This document shows, in pieces, positions 54,476 through 62,485 of a stretch of DNA of 64,000 bases; position 1 is the first letter of the stretch; each line of letters opens with the position of its first letter. The notes under the pieces are model-generated. The model had not been told where the DNA came from. It did no database searches and saw nothing but the letters and a program-made list of their open reading frames with translations. Source of the stretch: an uncultured Bacteroidales bacterium (GTDB lineage: Bacteria; Bacteroidota; Bacteroidia; Bacteroidales; UBA932); the NCBI GenBank assembly GCA_947179325.1, contig CAMXAU010000005.1, positions 62,001 to 126,000 on the forward strand, in the 5' to 3' direction. Made by a program: the position numbers and the translations under genes.

Positions 54476-54838
54476 TTACATAAGACCCTTAGGATTCTCA
54501 CCCCACTGGTTTGCACCTGCCTGGCTGTCCTGGCAGAGAAGCACAATAAGCCAAATCCCTCCTACGAGCGGAATAAGTGATACGAGGAGCCACCATCCGC
54601 TCTTGCCTGTATCGTGAAGACGGCGAACACCTACTGCAAGGGTCGGGATGAGTACTGCCACAGAATAAAGTCCCTGGATAACGGCACCGACTTTCGGGAT
54701 GAGCGCCGAGATAATACCAAGTACAAAGCATACGATAAAGTTCGCAAGGATAAACATCCAATACTCCCTTCTGCGTGCCCTTCCGCTGAAATCAGTATAC
54801 TGCTTCAGCACTTTTACATACCATTCTTTCAATTCCAT
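54476..54838 (-). CDS. DUF805 membrane protein
   Basis: A 120-residue inner-membrane protein with about four hydrophobic segments and the family signature VRRLHDTGKSGWWLL, plus FSGRARRREYWMF near the N-terminus. The function of DUF805 is not known; some members are induced by stress. It has its own promoter and shares a bidirectional terminator with rubrerythrin. Confidence 0.92.
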   Translation of the reverse strand: MELKEWYVKVLKQYTDFSGRARRREYWMFILANFIVCFVLGIISALIPKVGAVIQGLYSVAVLIPTLAVGVRRLHDTGKSGWWLLVSLIPLVGGIWLIVLLCQDSQAGANQWGENPKGLM

Positions 54839-54933
54839 AAGGTTAAATATTTTATTTGTTAAACAATGGGTTGTACATCATTATGCCTTATCTGCCGCCC
54901 TGGAATGCCTATTTCCATGCTGCAAAGGCGACA

Positions 54934-54965
54934 CAAAAATATCAATACTATCAAAAAACTCCAAA
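54934..54965 (-). promoter_or_regulatory. promoter of the DUF805 gene (TTTG-N20-TATTTTTG)
   Basis: Minus-strand -33 TTTG (54962-54965) and -7 TATTTTTG (54934-54941) separated by 20 bases. The leader would be about 90 bases. The -33 box lies only nine bases from the end of the upstream operon (stop at 54974). Confidence 0.65.
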
Positions 54966-54973
54966 TATTTTCG

Positions 54974-56236
54974 CTATGATTTGCCATAGTCTATCATAAA
55001 CTCCTGAGGTATGGAGAGAGTCCTTCCCTGCAGAATAGCCTCATCACCAAGCAGACAAAGCAGAGAGGCATAATAAGCCTCTTCAAGGACATGAGGCGGC
55101 TGCTGTCCTGTAATGGCACTATGGCAGAAAGCCTGCAGCATCTCGACAGAGCCGTCACCATCGGCTTTCTCCGGCATAACCGCCACACCGGGATCTGATG
55201 AAGCGGACTCTGCCGACCAGCTTGTCCCGGCAAATACCGGATTGCTGAATATCCCTTTCTCGATGTCCCCTATCATCTGCCTTATGCCGCTCCGCGGCTT
55301 CGGATTCTCCATATAGAGCCTTCCGCCTGCAAGGTCTATGGTGGCATCCTTGCACAGAATCTGTTCTCCCATCCCGAAATGCCTGTTGGCTATGACGGAT
55401 TCAAAAGTCATGTTCACCCCATTGGGAAACGTGTAGATTGCACATACGCTGTCAAACACTTCACGGCCATCGTTCCAGTACACGATGCCCCCTGTCCCCA
55501 TAACCTTCTCCGGAAGCATCCCCATGGCCCAGGTACCGTTCTGGAGCTGATGACAGGCAAGTTCTGTCATGAGTCCCCTGGAATACTCCCTGTAGAGCCT
55601 CCAGTTAATATGCCTCTCAAGATCCGGAGAAGGGACGGTCCTTCTCCAGTCATGGTTGCGGAACCAATAGTTCCTCACATTCACCACCGGACCGAACTCC
55701 CCTTTCCTGACAGCATCCATGACCTTTATGTATTTGGCATCGAAGAGTCTCTGCTGACCGACGAAGAACACCTTCCCGCTTGCACGTCCTTTCATATACA
55801 TGTCATGGCACTCTTCCATTGTATACGCCATCGCCTTTTCACACAGGACATGCTTCCCTGCTGAAAAAGAATCAATTGCAATCCTGTAGTGCAGATGGAG
55901 CGGCACTGCGATTATAACAGCATCCACGCCACTGTCATCCAGCAGGAGACGGTAATCCTCATAACGTCTTGCCTCAGGAAAGATTGCCGAGGCCATATCC
56001 AGATTAGGCCTATAGACATCACACAAGGCAACCACCTCAGCCTGCGGGACCATTTTAAGATTTCCAAGATGATAGCGTCCGCGGGACCCTGTCCCGACCA
56101 GGCCCAGCCGCACCTTTTCTTTGCCAAGTGCATCTTTTCCGGCCCTCGTACATCCTTCCAGCCATGGGAATGCAGAAAGCGAAATCCCGGCCAGCCCCAT
56201 GGCGCCGAAGCGTCTTACAAACTCCCTCCTATCCAT
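54974..56236 (-). CDS. Tat-exported Gfo/Idh/MocA oxidoreductase (second of two)
   Basis: A 420-residue NAD(P)-dependent sugar oxidoreductase. The N-terminus DRREFVRRFGAMGLAG is a twin-arginine signal, and LEGC may be a lipobox (Cys near 29). The Rossmann motif is LGLVGTGSRGRYH. The position of the EKP catalytic-lysine motif reads EKAMAYT, keeping the Lys, and the C-terminal sheet domain follows. In known relatives the cofactor stays bound and a C3 hydroxyl is oxidised to a keto group; some are GH109-type glycosidases. Last gene of the operon headed by the DUF1080 protein. Confidence 0.88.
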   Translation of the reverse strand: MDRREFVRRFGAMGLAGISLSAFPWLEGCTRAGKDALGKEKVRLGLVGTGSRGRYHLGNLKMVPQAEVVALCDVYRPNLDMASAIFPEARRYEDYRLLLDDSGVDAVIIAVPLHLHYRIAIDSFSAGKHVLCEKAMAYTMEECHDMYMKGRASGKVFFVGQQRLFDAKYIKVMDAVRKGEFGPVVNVRNYWFRNHDWRRTVPSPDLERHINWRLYREYSRGLMTELACHQLQNGTWAMGMLPEKVMGTGGIVYWNDGREVFDSVCAIYTFPNGVNMTFESVIANRHFGMGEQILCKDATIDLAGGRLYMENPKPRSGIRQMIGDIEKGIFSNPVFAGTSWSAESASSDPGVAVMPEKADGDGSVEMLQAFCHSAITGQQPPHVLEEAYYASLLCLLGDEAILQGRTLSIPQEFMIDYGKS

Positions 56237-56248
56237 ATAACATATATA

Positions 56249-57070
56249 TTAAATTCCTGAATAACATTTTCTTATCTCAGTATACCCATATCCGTCAAAA
56301 GAAGACATAAGGGCTTGCCTCATCTCATCCGGGGCCGCAAAGAGTGCCGTAGACAAGACCTCACAGACAAACGCAGAACGTCCTTCCACAGCAATCATAT
56401 AATCCCTGGAGACCATCTGCCTGCTGGCAGGGTTTACAATATGGGCCTTTCCGTCCGGCATGCACCCAGAAATGGAGAGCGAGCCATCCCTGAGGCAGAA
56501 CATATCGGCACTGTCCTTGACCGAGACCTGCCATCCGTCACCGAAAGGATGCCTGCCGGCACCAGATACCGAACTGTCCCCAAAATTCAGCAGACAGTCA
56601 CTGACACCCTCCGCTGCAAGCAATTCCTTCACACGGTCCAGTGCATATCCCTTTCCGAAGCCACCTGCGTCAAGCATGACATGCCCGGAAGAAAGCGCGA
56701 CGGTCCGAGCCTCTGCATCAAGCACATACGGCGGAGCAACAGCATATACGGAAAGGGCTGAGATATCAAAGTACCCATATGTCCCCCTCCTGAAGGCCTC
56801 ACAGAATTGCAATATCGAGAAAAGTTCATCATCAACACCCACAGCCACGCCTTCCCCCGCAGCATTTATCATGGAAAAAGCGCTTCCGGCCGCATGCCTG
56901 TCAAGCAGAGACTGCAGTGAGTGCAAAAGGCTTTCCACGTCACAGGCCAGCCTGCGCGCCTTTTCCTCCTCAACATTGACAAGAATCATCTCAAACACTG
57001 TATGCATTGCATCAAAAGACACGAATGCTGTCCTGGCAGAGGGGTTCCTGTCACTGTAAATGAATTCCAT
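56249..57070 (-). CDS. ApbE-like FMN transferase, divergent
   Basis: A 273-residue protein of the ApbE family without an obvious signal peptide. The core motif MLDAGGFGKGYALDRVKE is intact, but HIVNPASRQMV is a weak version of the usual HIDPRTG, and the Asp-Ala-x-Ser/Thr motif reads CEVLST. It would attach FMN to a partner protein, or bind FAD without transfer. No acceptor protein with a clear flavinylation motif is seen in this operon. It lies between the small membrane protein and the last oxidoreductase, 12 bases before the latter. Confidence 0.8.
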   Translation of the reverse strand: MEFIYSDRNPSARTAFVSFDAMHTVFEMILVNVEEEKARRLACDVESLLHSLQSLLDRHAAGSAFSMINAAGEGVAVGVDDELFSILQFCEAFRRGTYGYFDISALSVYAVAPPYVLDAEARTVALSSGHVMLDAGGFGKGYALDRVKELLAAEGVSDCLLNFGDSSVSGAGRHPFGDGWQVSVKDSADMFCLRDGSLSISGCMPDGKAHIVNPASRQMVSRDYMIAVEGRSAFVCEVLSTALFAAPDEMRQALMSSFDGYGYTEIRKCYSGI

Positions 57071-57073
57071 AGC

Positions 57074-57316
57074 CTACTTCAATATCCTGCGGACATGGAT
57101 GACCAGCCTCACAGCAAGGCGCACTATCCAGCAAAGCAGGTAGAGCACGACAGAAATAATGGCCACATATCCGATCTGTGTAAACAGTTCACTCCATGAA
57201 GTCCGATAGACTGCAATGGCATAGACATTAGCAGCGCATGCAGCTGCAAAACAGCCGGCAAACACCATCAGTTCCCGGCATTTCGCCCGGGAGGTAATCA
57301 AGGTATCCTTCAGCAT
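57074..57316 (-). CDS. small membrane protein, unknown
   Basis: An 80-residue protein with two hydrophobic helices (LMVFAGCFAAACAANVYAIA and QIGYVAIISVVLYLLCWIV) and a basic C-terminal tail. No family is recognised. Its position, three bases before the ApbE-like gene and six bases after the first oxidoreductase, indicates that it is part of the same operon, perhaps as a membrane anchor or electron-transfer partner; that is inference. Confidence 0.7.
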   Translation of the reverse strand: MLKDTLITSRAKCRELMVFAGCFAAACAANVYAIAVYRTSWSELFTQIGYVAIISVVLYLLCWIVRLAVRLVIHVRRILK

Positions 57317-57322
57317 AAGGCT

Positions 57323-58765
57323 CTATAGCTCATACATCTTCTCCCATCCGCTACGTGGCAATGCGCCCCAGAGCAGCTGATTGGCAAGAGGGTTATTTGT
57401 TATCTGCCCTGTCTCCCTGTCAAAAAGGATACGTTCGCCTGTCCACTGGCTTATCACGCCAAGGCAGAACACCTGGCTGAGCGGCCCCGAGACAGAAAAT
57501 GGCGAGCGCGGCTTTTCCCGGCCCATGACAGAAAGAAGGAAATTGGCATAATGGTTAGATGGGCTTTCCGGCACTTCGGGCAGCTTTCCATGAATTTCAC
57601 GGGCCTTCTCTTCCGGTATGACCTTCAAGGTGCTTCCATGAGAGCCCCCCTTGAAGGTCAATTCCCTGGAATATATCTCCTTGCCAGGATTAAGCTTCAT
57701 TGCCTGTATTTTCCCGCCTGCGACCGCCGGGATATCCGGATCCAGTTCAGACACGCCATATCCCTCTGGGACGGCAGGGATGTTATCAAGTCCGTCATAC
57801 CATGTAATGTCAACTGCCGGCATATCCTTACGTTCAGGAAAACGGAAAAGCAATGTCGATGACATAGGATAGAAAAAACGGTTGTGCCCTTTCAGATACA
57901 GAGGATTCACTTCACAAGGAAGCCCGAGTTCCAGGAACTCATGGACAGTATCCAGGATATGCGCTCCCCAGTCTCCAAGAGCGCCCATCCCGAAATCATA
58001 CCAGCAGCGCCACTGTCCATTATGGTAATCATGGTTATAGGCATGTTCCTGGGCGGCACAGAGCCATGTATCCCAATCAAGAGTCGAAGGGACAGGCTCG
58101 GCTGCCGGATAGCCCTGCATTCCAGGATTCCATCCATGCCAGCGTCTGGAATTGTTCATATGGGCAGTCACAGCTGTCACATCCTTTATTATGCCGGCCT
58201 CCTTCCATGACTTGAACTGGAAATAATTGGCTTCAGAGTGCCCCTGGTTACCCATCTGCGTCACAACACCATATTTCTTTTCAGCCTGCATCAGCATTTC
58301 GCATTCATAGAATGTCCTTGCAAGCGGCTTCTCCACATACACATGTATCCCTTCCTTCATCGCCGCCATGCAGATTGGGAAATGGCTATGGTCAGGAGTC
58401 GCCACCATGACTGCATCTATACGGCTTCCCATCTCCTCAAAAAGCTTTCGGAAATCACGGTATTTCGGGACACCGGGAAACATCGCCTCTATCTCACGCG
58501 TATGCCTTGCCCCCATATCTACATCACAGAGAGCAACAACGTTGCACAGGCCGGTCCTGTAGAATTCCTTAGAGACTTCAGCCCCCCTGTTCCCTATCCC
58601 TATCAGGGCCACGTCAACTTTTTCATTGGCACATGCCTTTCCCCGCTTAACGGATTTCCTGTCCACAGATATATTCCCCATGGCCATGGAAGGCATCATG
58701 GCAGCACCGCCGGCAAGGGCGGCATTACGCAGGAACCTCCTGCGTGACATCTTGTTATCCATCAT
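57323..58765 (-). CDS. Tat-exported Gfo/Idh/MocA oxidoreductase (first of two)
   Basis: A 480-residue oxidoreductase with a clear twin-arginine signal (SRRRFLRNAALAGGAAMM), so folded and exported with its cofactor. The Rossmann motif is VALIGIGNRGAEV, the catalytic-lysine motif VEKPLARTFYE, and HMNNSRRWHGWNPGMQGYP and GDWGAHILDTVHEFL are segments typical of the Bacteroidota periplasmic group. By comparison with characterised keto-glycoside systems it may oxidise a sugar hydroxyl (C3) before cleavage by a DUF1080 enzyme. It starts 30 bases after the DUF1080 protein gene. Confidence 0.9.
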   Translation of the reverse strand: MMDNKMSRRRFLRNAALAGGAAMMPSMAMGNISVDRKSVKRGKACANEKVDVALIGIGNRGAEVSKEFYRTGLCNVVALCDVDMGARHTREIEAMFPGVPKYRDFRKLFEEMGSRIDAVMVATPDHSHFPICMAAMKEGIHVYVEKPLARTFYECEMLMQAEKKYGVVTQMGNQGHSEANYFQFKSWKEAGIIKDVTAVTAHMNNSRRWHGWNPGMQGYPAAEPVPSTLDWDTWLCAAQEHAYNHDYHNGQWRCWYDFGMGALGDWGAHILDTVHEFLELGLPCEVNPLYLKGHNRFFYPMSSTLLFRFPERKDMPAVDITWYDGLDNIPAVPEGYGVSELDPDIPAVAGGKIQAMKLNPGKEIYSRELTFKGGSHGSTLKVIPEEKAREIHGKLPEVPESPSNHYANFLLSVMGREKPRSPFSVSGPLSQVFCLGVISQWTGERILFDRETGQITNNPLANQLLWGALPRSGWEKMYEL

Positions 58766-58795
58766 ATCTCAAATATTATCCATTATCGGATGGAA

Positions 58796-61700
58796 CTATT
58801 CCAGCTCCTTAATCTTTATATTCTTGTAGCAGACCTCATCCCCGTGGTCCTGCAGCAGGATATGCCCACTTTCAAAATTGCCGAAATTCACCCAGTCCCT
58901 GTATTTGCTGTATGCGACAAGTGCATTCCATTCAGCCGTATTCCTTTCGTACTCAAGAATCTTGACATCATTCAGCCAATGCTCTACATGATTACCGCGC
59001 ACGATAATGGTGGCCTTATTGAAAAAGCCTTTGCGGAACGGCTTGTCCGCAGGAGCCGGTATCAGGTCATACAGAGACCCAAGGGTACGGTTCCCCTTGA
59101 CTCCAAGCTTGGCGTCCGGATGCCTTTCATCATCAAGCACCTGGAATTCACATCCTATGGAAGAACCAGCCTGCGCATTGTTGACATCTGGGTTTACAAA
59201 ATACTTTATGCCGCTGTTGGCGCCCTCGGTTATCCTGAACTCTACGGACAGTATGAAATTGCGGTACTTGTCAACAGTGAGGATATCCCCTCCGTTGCCG
59301 GACTCCGCCCCGTCTGCCTTCTCCACGACCAGCATCCCGTCCTCTATGTGCCAGCCCCTGGAAGGGAAAGCGCCAGACCTGTGGCTTCTCCATCCATCCG
59401 TTGTCTTTCCGTCCCAAAGGAGTTTCCATCCTTCAGCCCTCTCGCGCTCAGACAATGTATTTGGGATACAGTTGACCTGGACAGTTCCTGTCTCTGGCAG
59501 GAATTCAGACTCAAGCCCTTCAGTCATTATACGTATATCTTTCCATGAGACTGTTTTTCCGGCCGAGGCCTCATCATATATTTCATGGACCTGCAATGCA
59601 ATGAATCCGGACGCATCCTGCCCATCAAGCACATCTGAGGCAGGTACGCCATTTATCCATGTACGTATACGGTTCCCGGAAGCCTCTATACGCACCTTGT
59701 TCCAGTCACCCCTGCGATATGCCGCGCGTGCCTCATTGCCATTCACGAGCGGGTACAGCCACCCAAGACGCGCCTCATCATAGATACCGCCCGTCCATGC
59801 TCTTTCTGACGGGTCAATTTCATACTGATAGCCATACACATGCCCGTCTTCAGCCTGATGGCTGCGGAACTGGATTCCGGAATTGCATCCGTCATCAACC
59901 TTGAAAAGCATCTCAAGGATGAAATCACCATACTCCTTTTCCGTACGCAGAAAAGTATTGGGGCTGCCAGGCACTGCAGTCCCGGTAATTGCTCCGTCAA
60001 CAACCTTATATCCGGCATTTCCGCCGACTGCCTTCCACCCTTTCAGGTTCCTGCCGTTAAAGAGCGGCTGCCACTTCGCCTGCGCTGCTGTCCTTTCCCT
60101 TGTCTCAAAATACTCCTGGACACGGCCTGGACTCAGCATCTGCCACAATGAAGCGACCGTCCATCCCGGGGCAAAGATGTCGTTGTAGAATCCTTTTCCG
60201 TTACGCCCGTAGTCCCACGCGGTATGCTGAACCACTTCCGGATAGAAGCCTGGCTTGGCAATGTCAAAATGCCTCTCCCCGGCAGGCATAAGCTGGAGCA
60301 TAGATGTCCTTATGACTTCTGCAAAGCAAGAAAACCTCCTGTTGCCATATTCTTCCGCCAGATAATCAAGCACGGTCGCAAATTCAAAGATAAACACGTC
60401 TATGTGGTTATTCTCAACGGAGACATTTCCCCATCCGCGCGACTTGAACCCCACATCACCAAGCATCTGCCCCTGTGCAAAAGGCACATCCCACAGATAA
60501 TACCATGACAATGCGAAATACGCGCTCCTGAGACACAGGTCAGCATAATGCTGTCTCTCTGCCCCTTTCGTGACAAATGTAAGATAGTACATTGCAGTCG
60601 AAGCATACAATGAGGCCTCTTTGTCCTCGCAGTTTGCATCAAGGGTAGACGAGAAATAGTCAGCCTTGGATATAAGCTCTTCTTCAAGATAGACGGCAGT
60701 CCTCCTTGCAGACGCAAGATATGCCTTGTCATGGAAATACTTGTATGCCATAGCCATCGGCAAAGTGGCCGAAGGAGTACTTCCGCCTGTAGGGTCCACT
60801 ACGGTAAAGTCATCCCTGAATTTGCGTGGAAAACTTCCATCCGGATTCTGCAGCCTGATGAAATTGTCAAGCAGGCAGCGGAGACGCTTTTCCCATCCGG
60901 CATGACTTCGCCCATGCCTTTTCTCGTATGCAAGATAGTTCAGGACAGCATATGCGCCCTCCGACTGGCGGCGGATACTGTAGACAGACGTCTCTTCACC
61001 TTTTTCCGGATTTACAGATTCACGGAAGAAGCCACCGGCGGTGAATCCATGCTCAAGGAAGCTGTCAAATACAGACCTGGCATCTTCCACAAGCGCGTCA
61101 TCCCCGATGCTCTCACCGTATTCGAGGGCATTATAGGCATTGAGCAGGACCCTGCCTATAAATCCGACCTCTATATTAGAGGTATTGCTGCAGTCTGCGG
61201 TACGCATATGTACACCGGAATAATACTTCAGGTCATATCTGCCGACATAGCTTTCACGGAAGAAGCCGGCTAGCACTGACTTTGCCTTGGCTGCATCATA
61301 GCCTGTATCCACAGTACGAGGCATGAAATGGTCATATGAATTTTCCCACACATCAGCGACAAATCCCGAGTAATCCTTTGCCATGCCATGCCTTATCTCC
61401 CAATGCAGCGTAATGCTTTCTCCCGCATCAAGCCTGCTGAAAGCCTGGACAGGCGGAGCCAGGGTCAGTTTACGGATATAGCTTTTCGGAGCCTCGCTGT
61501 AAGGGAAGCCATAGACAGCACAAGAATTTCCGCCCACATTCCTGAATCCCGTATATCCGACTGAGGTCTGTCCTCCAAGTATAGCCTCTCCATAATTATG
61601 TGCAGACAAAGCATCAGCATCATGCCTGTCAGTCCTCATGACTGTATAGAATTCCCCTGTAGCTTCATTGAAGACTCCCGTCAGAGGTGCACTCAGGCGG

Positions 61701-62098
61701 TCCTCCCTCACCTGCCAGCTGTCACTTGTATGGAACGATGGGGCAGATGCCGGGGAACGCAGATTCTTCCGGTACCAGAACCCAGGCATATAGAACAGAC
61801 AGCCGTCATGTGCAAATCCAAGGTCAAGCTGTTCCCCGTAGCTGAAATAAACATTTTCCAAAGCTGTAATGACAACCTCAACAACCCTGGCCTCACCTTG
61901 GACGCCAACGTTTCTTGATATCCTGACGGGCATCGGGGCCTCCGGATGCAGCATCCCGCTGCCATCATCTGACAGTTTATATTCCACGGCCCGGTTGCCG
62001 GGCGATTTAAGACTGACGGTACAGATTGCCTCCTGTCCGATGAGAGATGCCGGGAACACCAGCATCAATAAAAACAGCAGTAGCAGATATTTCTTCAT
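58796..62098 (-). CDS. exported beta-sandwich - alpha/alpha toroid - double DUF1080 protein
   Basis: An 1100-residue exported protein with signal peptide [21 protein letters not shown]. Residues about 25-285 are a beta-sandwich, and about 290-650 an alpha/alpha toroid like six-hairpin glycosidases or lyases. Two DUF1080 (3-keto-disaccharide hydrolase) domains follow, starting near 675 ([13 protein letters not shown]) and 889 ([13 protein letters not shown]), each with the typical SGIQF or SGIKYF strand. DUF1080 domains cleave 3-keto-glycosides in characterised systems, so the protein probably degrades a glycan together with the two oxidoreductases. The start at 62098 is chosen for the signal peptide; 91 upstream codons lack coding character and contain the promoter. 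Confidence 0.85.
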   Translation of the reverse strand: MKKYLLLLFLLMLVFPASLIGQEAICTVSLKSPGNRAVEYKLSDDGSGMLHPEAPMPVRISRNVGVQGEARVVEVVITALENVYFSYGEQLDLGFAHDGCLFYMPGFWYRKNLRSPASAPSFHTSDSWQVREDRLSAPLTGVFNEATGEFYTVMRTDRHDADALSAHNYGEAILGGQTSVGYTGFRNVGGNSCAVYGFPYSEAPKSYIRKLTLAPPVQAFSRLDAGESITLHWEIRHGMAKDYSGFVADVWENSYDHFMPRTVDTGYDAAKAKSVLAGFFRESYVGRYDLKYYSGVHMRTADCSNTSNIEVGFIGRVLLNAYNALEYGESIGDDALVEDARSVFDSFLEHGFTAGGFFRESVNPEKGEETSVYSIRRQSEGAYAVLNYLAYEKRHGRSHAGWEKRLRCLLDNFIRLQNPDGSFPRKFRDDFTVVDPTGGSTPSATLPMAMAYKYFHDKAYLASARRTAVYLEEELISKADYFSSTLDANCEDKEASLYASTAMYYLTFVTKGAERQHYADLCLRSAYFALSWYYLWDVPFAQGQMLGDVGFKSRGWGNVSVENNHIDVFIFEFATVLDYLAEEYGNRRFSCFAEVIRTSMLQLMPAGERHFDIAKPGFYPEVVQHTAWDYGRNGKGFYNDIFAPGWTVASLWQMLSPGRVQEYFETRERTAAQAKWQPLFNGRNLKGWKAVGGNAGYKVVDGAITGTAVPGSPNTFLRTEKEYGDFILEMLFKVDDGCNSGIQFRSHQAEDGHVYGYQYEIDPSERAWTGGIYDEARLGWLYPLVNGNEARAAYRRGDWNKVRIEASGNRIRTWINGVPASDVLDGQDASGFIALQVHEIYDEASAGKTVSWKDIRIMTEGLESEFLPETGTVQVNCIPNTLSERERAEGWKLLWDGKTTDGWRSHRSGAFPSRGWHIEDGMLVVEKADGAESGNGGDILTVDKYRNFILSVEFRITEGANSGIKYFVNPDVNNAQAGSSIGCEFQVLDDERHPDAKLGVKGNRTLGSLYDLIPAPADKPFRKGFFNKATIIVRGNHVEHWLNDVKILEYERNTAEWNALVAYSKYRDWVNFGNFESGHILLQDHGDEVCYKNIKIKELE

Positions 62099-62140
62099 AT
62101 ATTCAAAGTGTTGATTATCCATGTGGCACATTAGTATCCG

Positions 62141-62148
62141 CAAAAATA
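62141..62148 (-). promoter_or_regulatory. -7 element TATTTTTG of the keto-glycoside operon
   Basis: Minus-strand full match to TAnnTTTG, 43 bases before the start of the 1100-residue protein gene. A TTTG box occurs 24 bases upstream (62173-62176), further than usual. Confidence 0.5.
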
Positions 62149-62325
62149 GCCAAATACCATTTTCAGCACTGACAAAAAAATCTCCGATTCTGGCAAATCC
62201 GTCCAAATATAGGACATCCTCACGCACAAATAGTCCAGAATCGCGACAAGTCAGTACGTTTTCCGCACGGAAGCCACCCTGATATGCATAATTTGCGTGC
62301 CGGCTGCCCCGGCACGTCTGCCTGG

Positions 62326-62378
62326 AAAAAAACCTGAGGGTGACTAAAAAGTCTAACGACAGATTAGTCACCCTCAGG
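62326..62378 (-). terminator. intrinsic terminator downstream of dnaK
   Basis: Perfect 14-base stem CCTGAGGGTGACTA / TAGTCACCCTCAGG (62333-62346 and 62365-62378) with an 18-base loop. On the minus strand it is followed by seven T residues (62332-62326). It lies 107 bases after the dnaK stop. Confidence 0.85.
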
Positions 62379-62424
62379 AGATGGACAAACTTACCACATC
62401 AACAAGGACCGCAAACAATACAGA

Positions 62425-62470
62425 ATATAAGAAGCCGACTAAAAAGAGATTTTTAGTCGGCTTCTTATAT
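62425..62470 (-). terminator. 20-bp hairpin directly after dnaK
   Basis: Perfect 20-base stem (62425-62444 with 62451-62470) and a six-base loop, 16 bases after the dnaK stop. There is no T-run after it; the T residues are inside the stem next to the loop. It may be an RNA-stabilising or processing structure ahead of the true terminator, or a weak first terminator. Confidence 0.6.
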
Positions 62471-62485
62471 CAATATTTCAATGCC

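Larger units (their letters stand above)
62099..62485. other. intergenic region between the keto-glycoside operon and dnaK
   Basis: 387 bases with no convincing gene. It contains the operon promoter element (62141-62148), the dnaK terminator (62326-62378) and a second long hairpin (62425-62470). The part at 62180-62320 holds nothing I can identify. Confidence 0.6.

Noticed and set aside
62099..62371. 91-codon N-terminal extension of the 1100-residue protein
   Set aside because: A clear signal peptide begins at 62098, and the extension contains the promoter element and part of the dnaK terminator.
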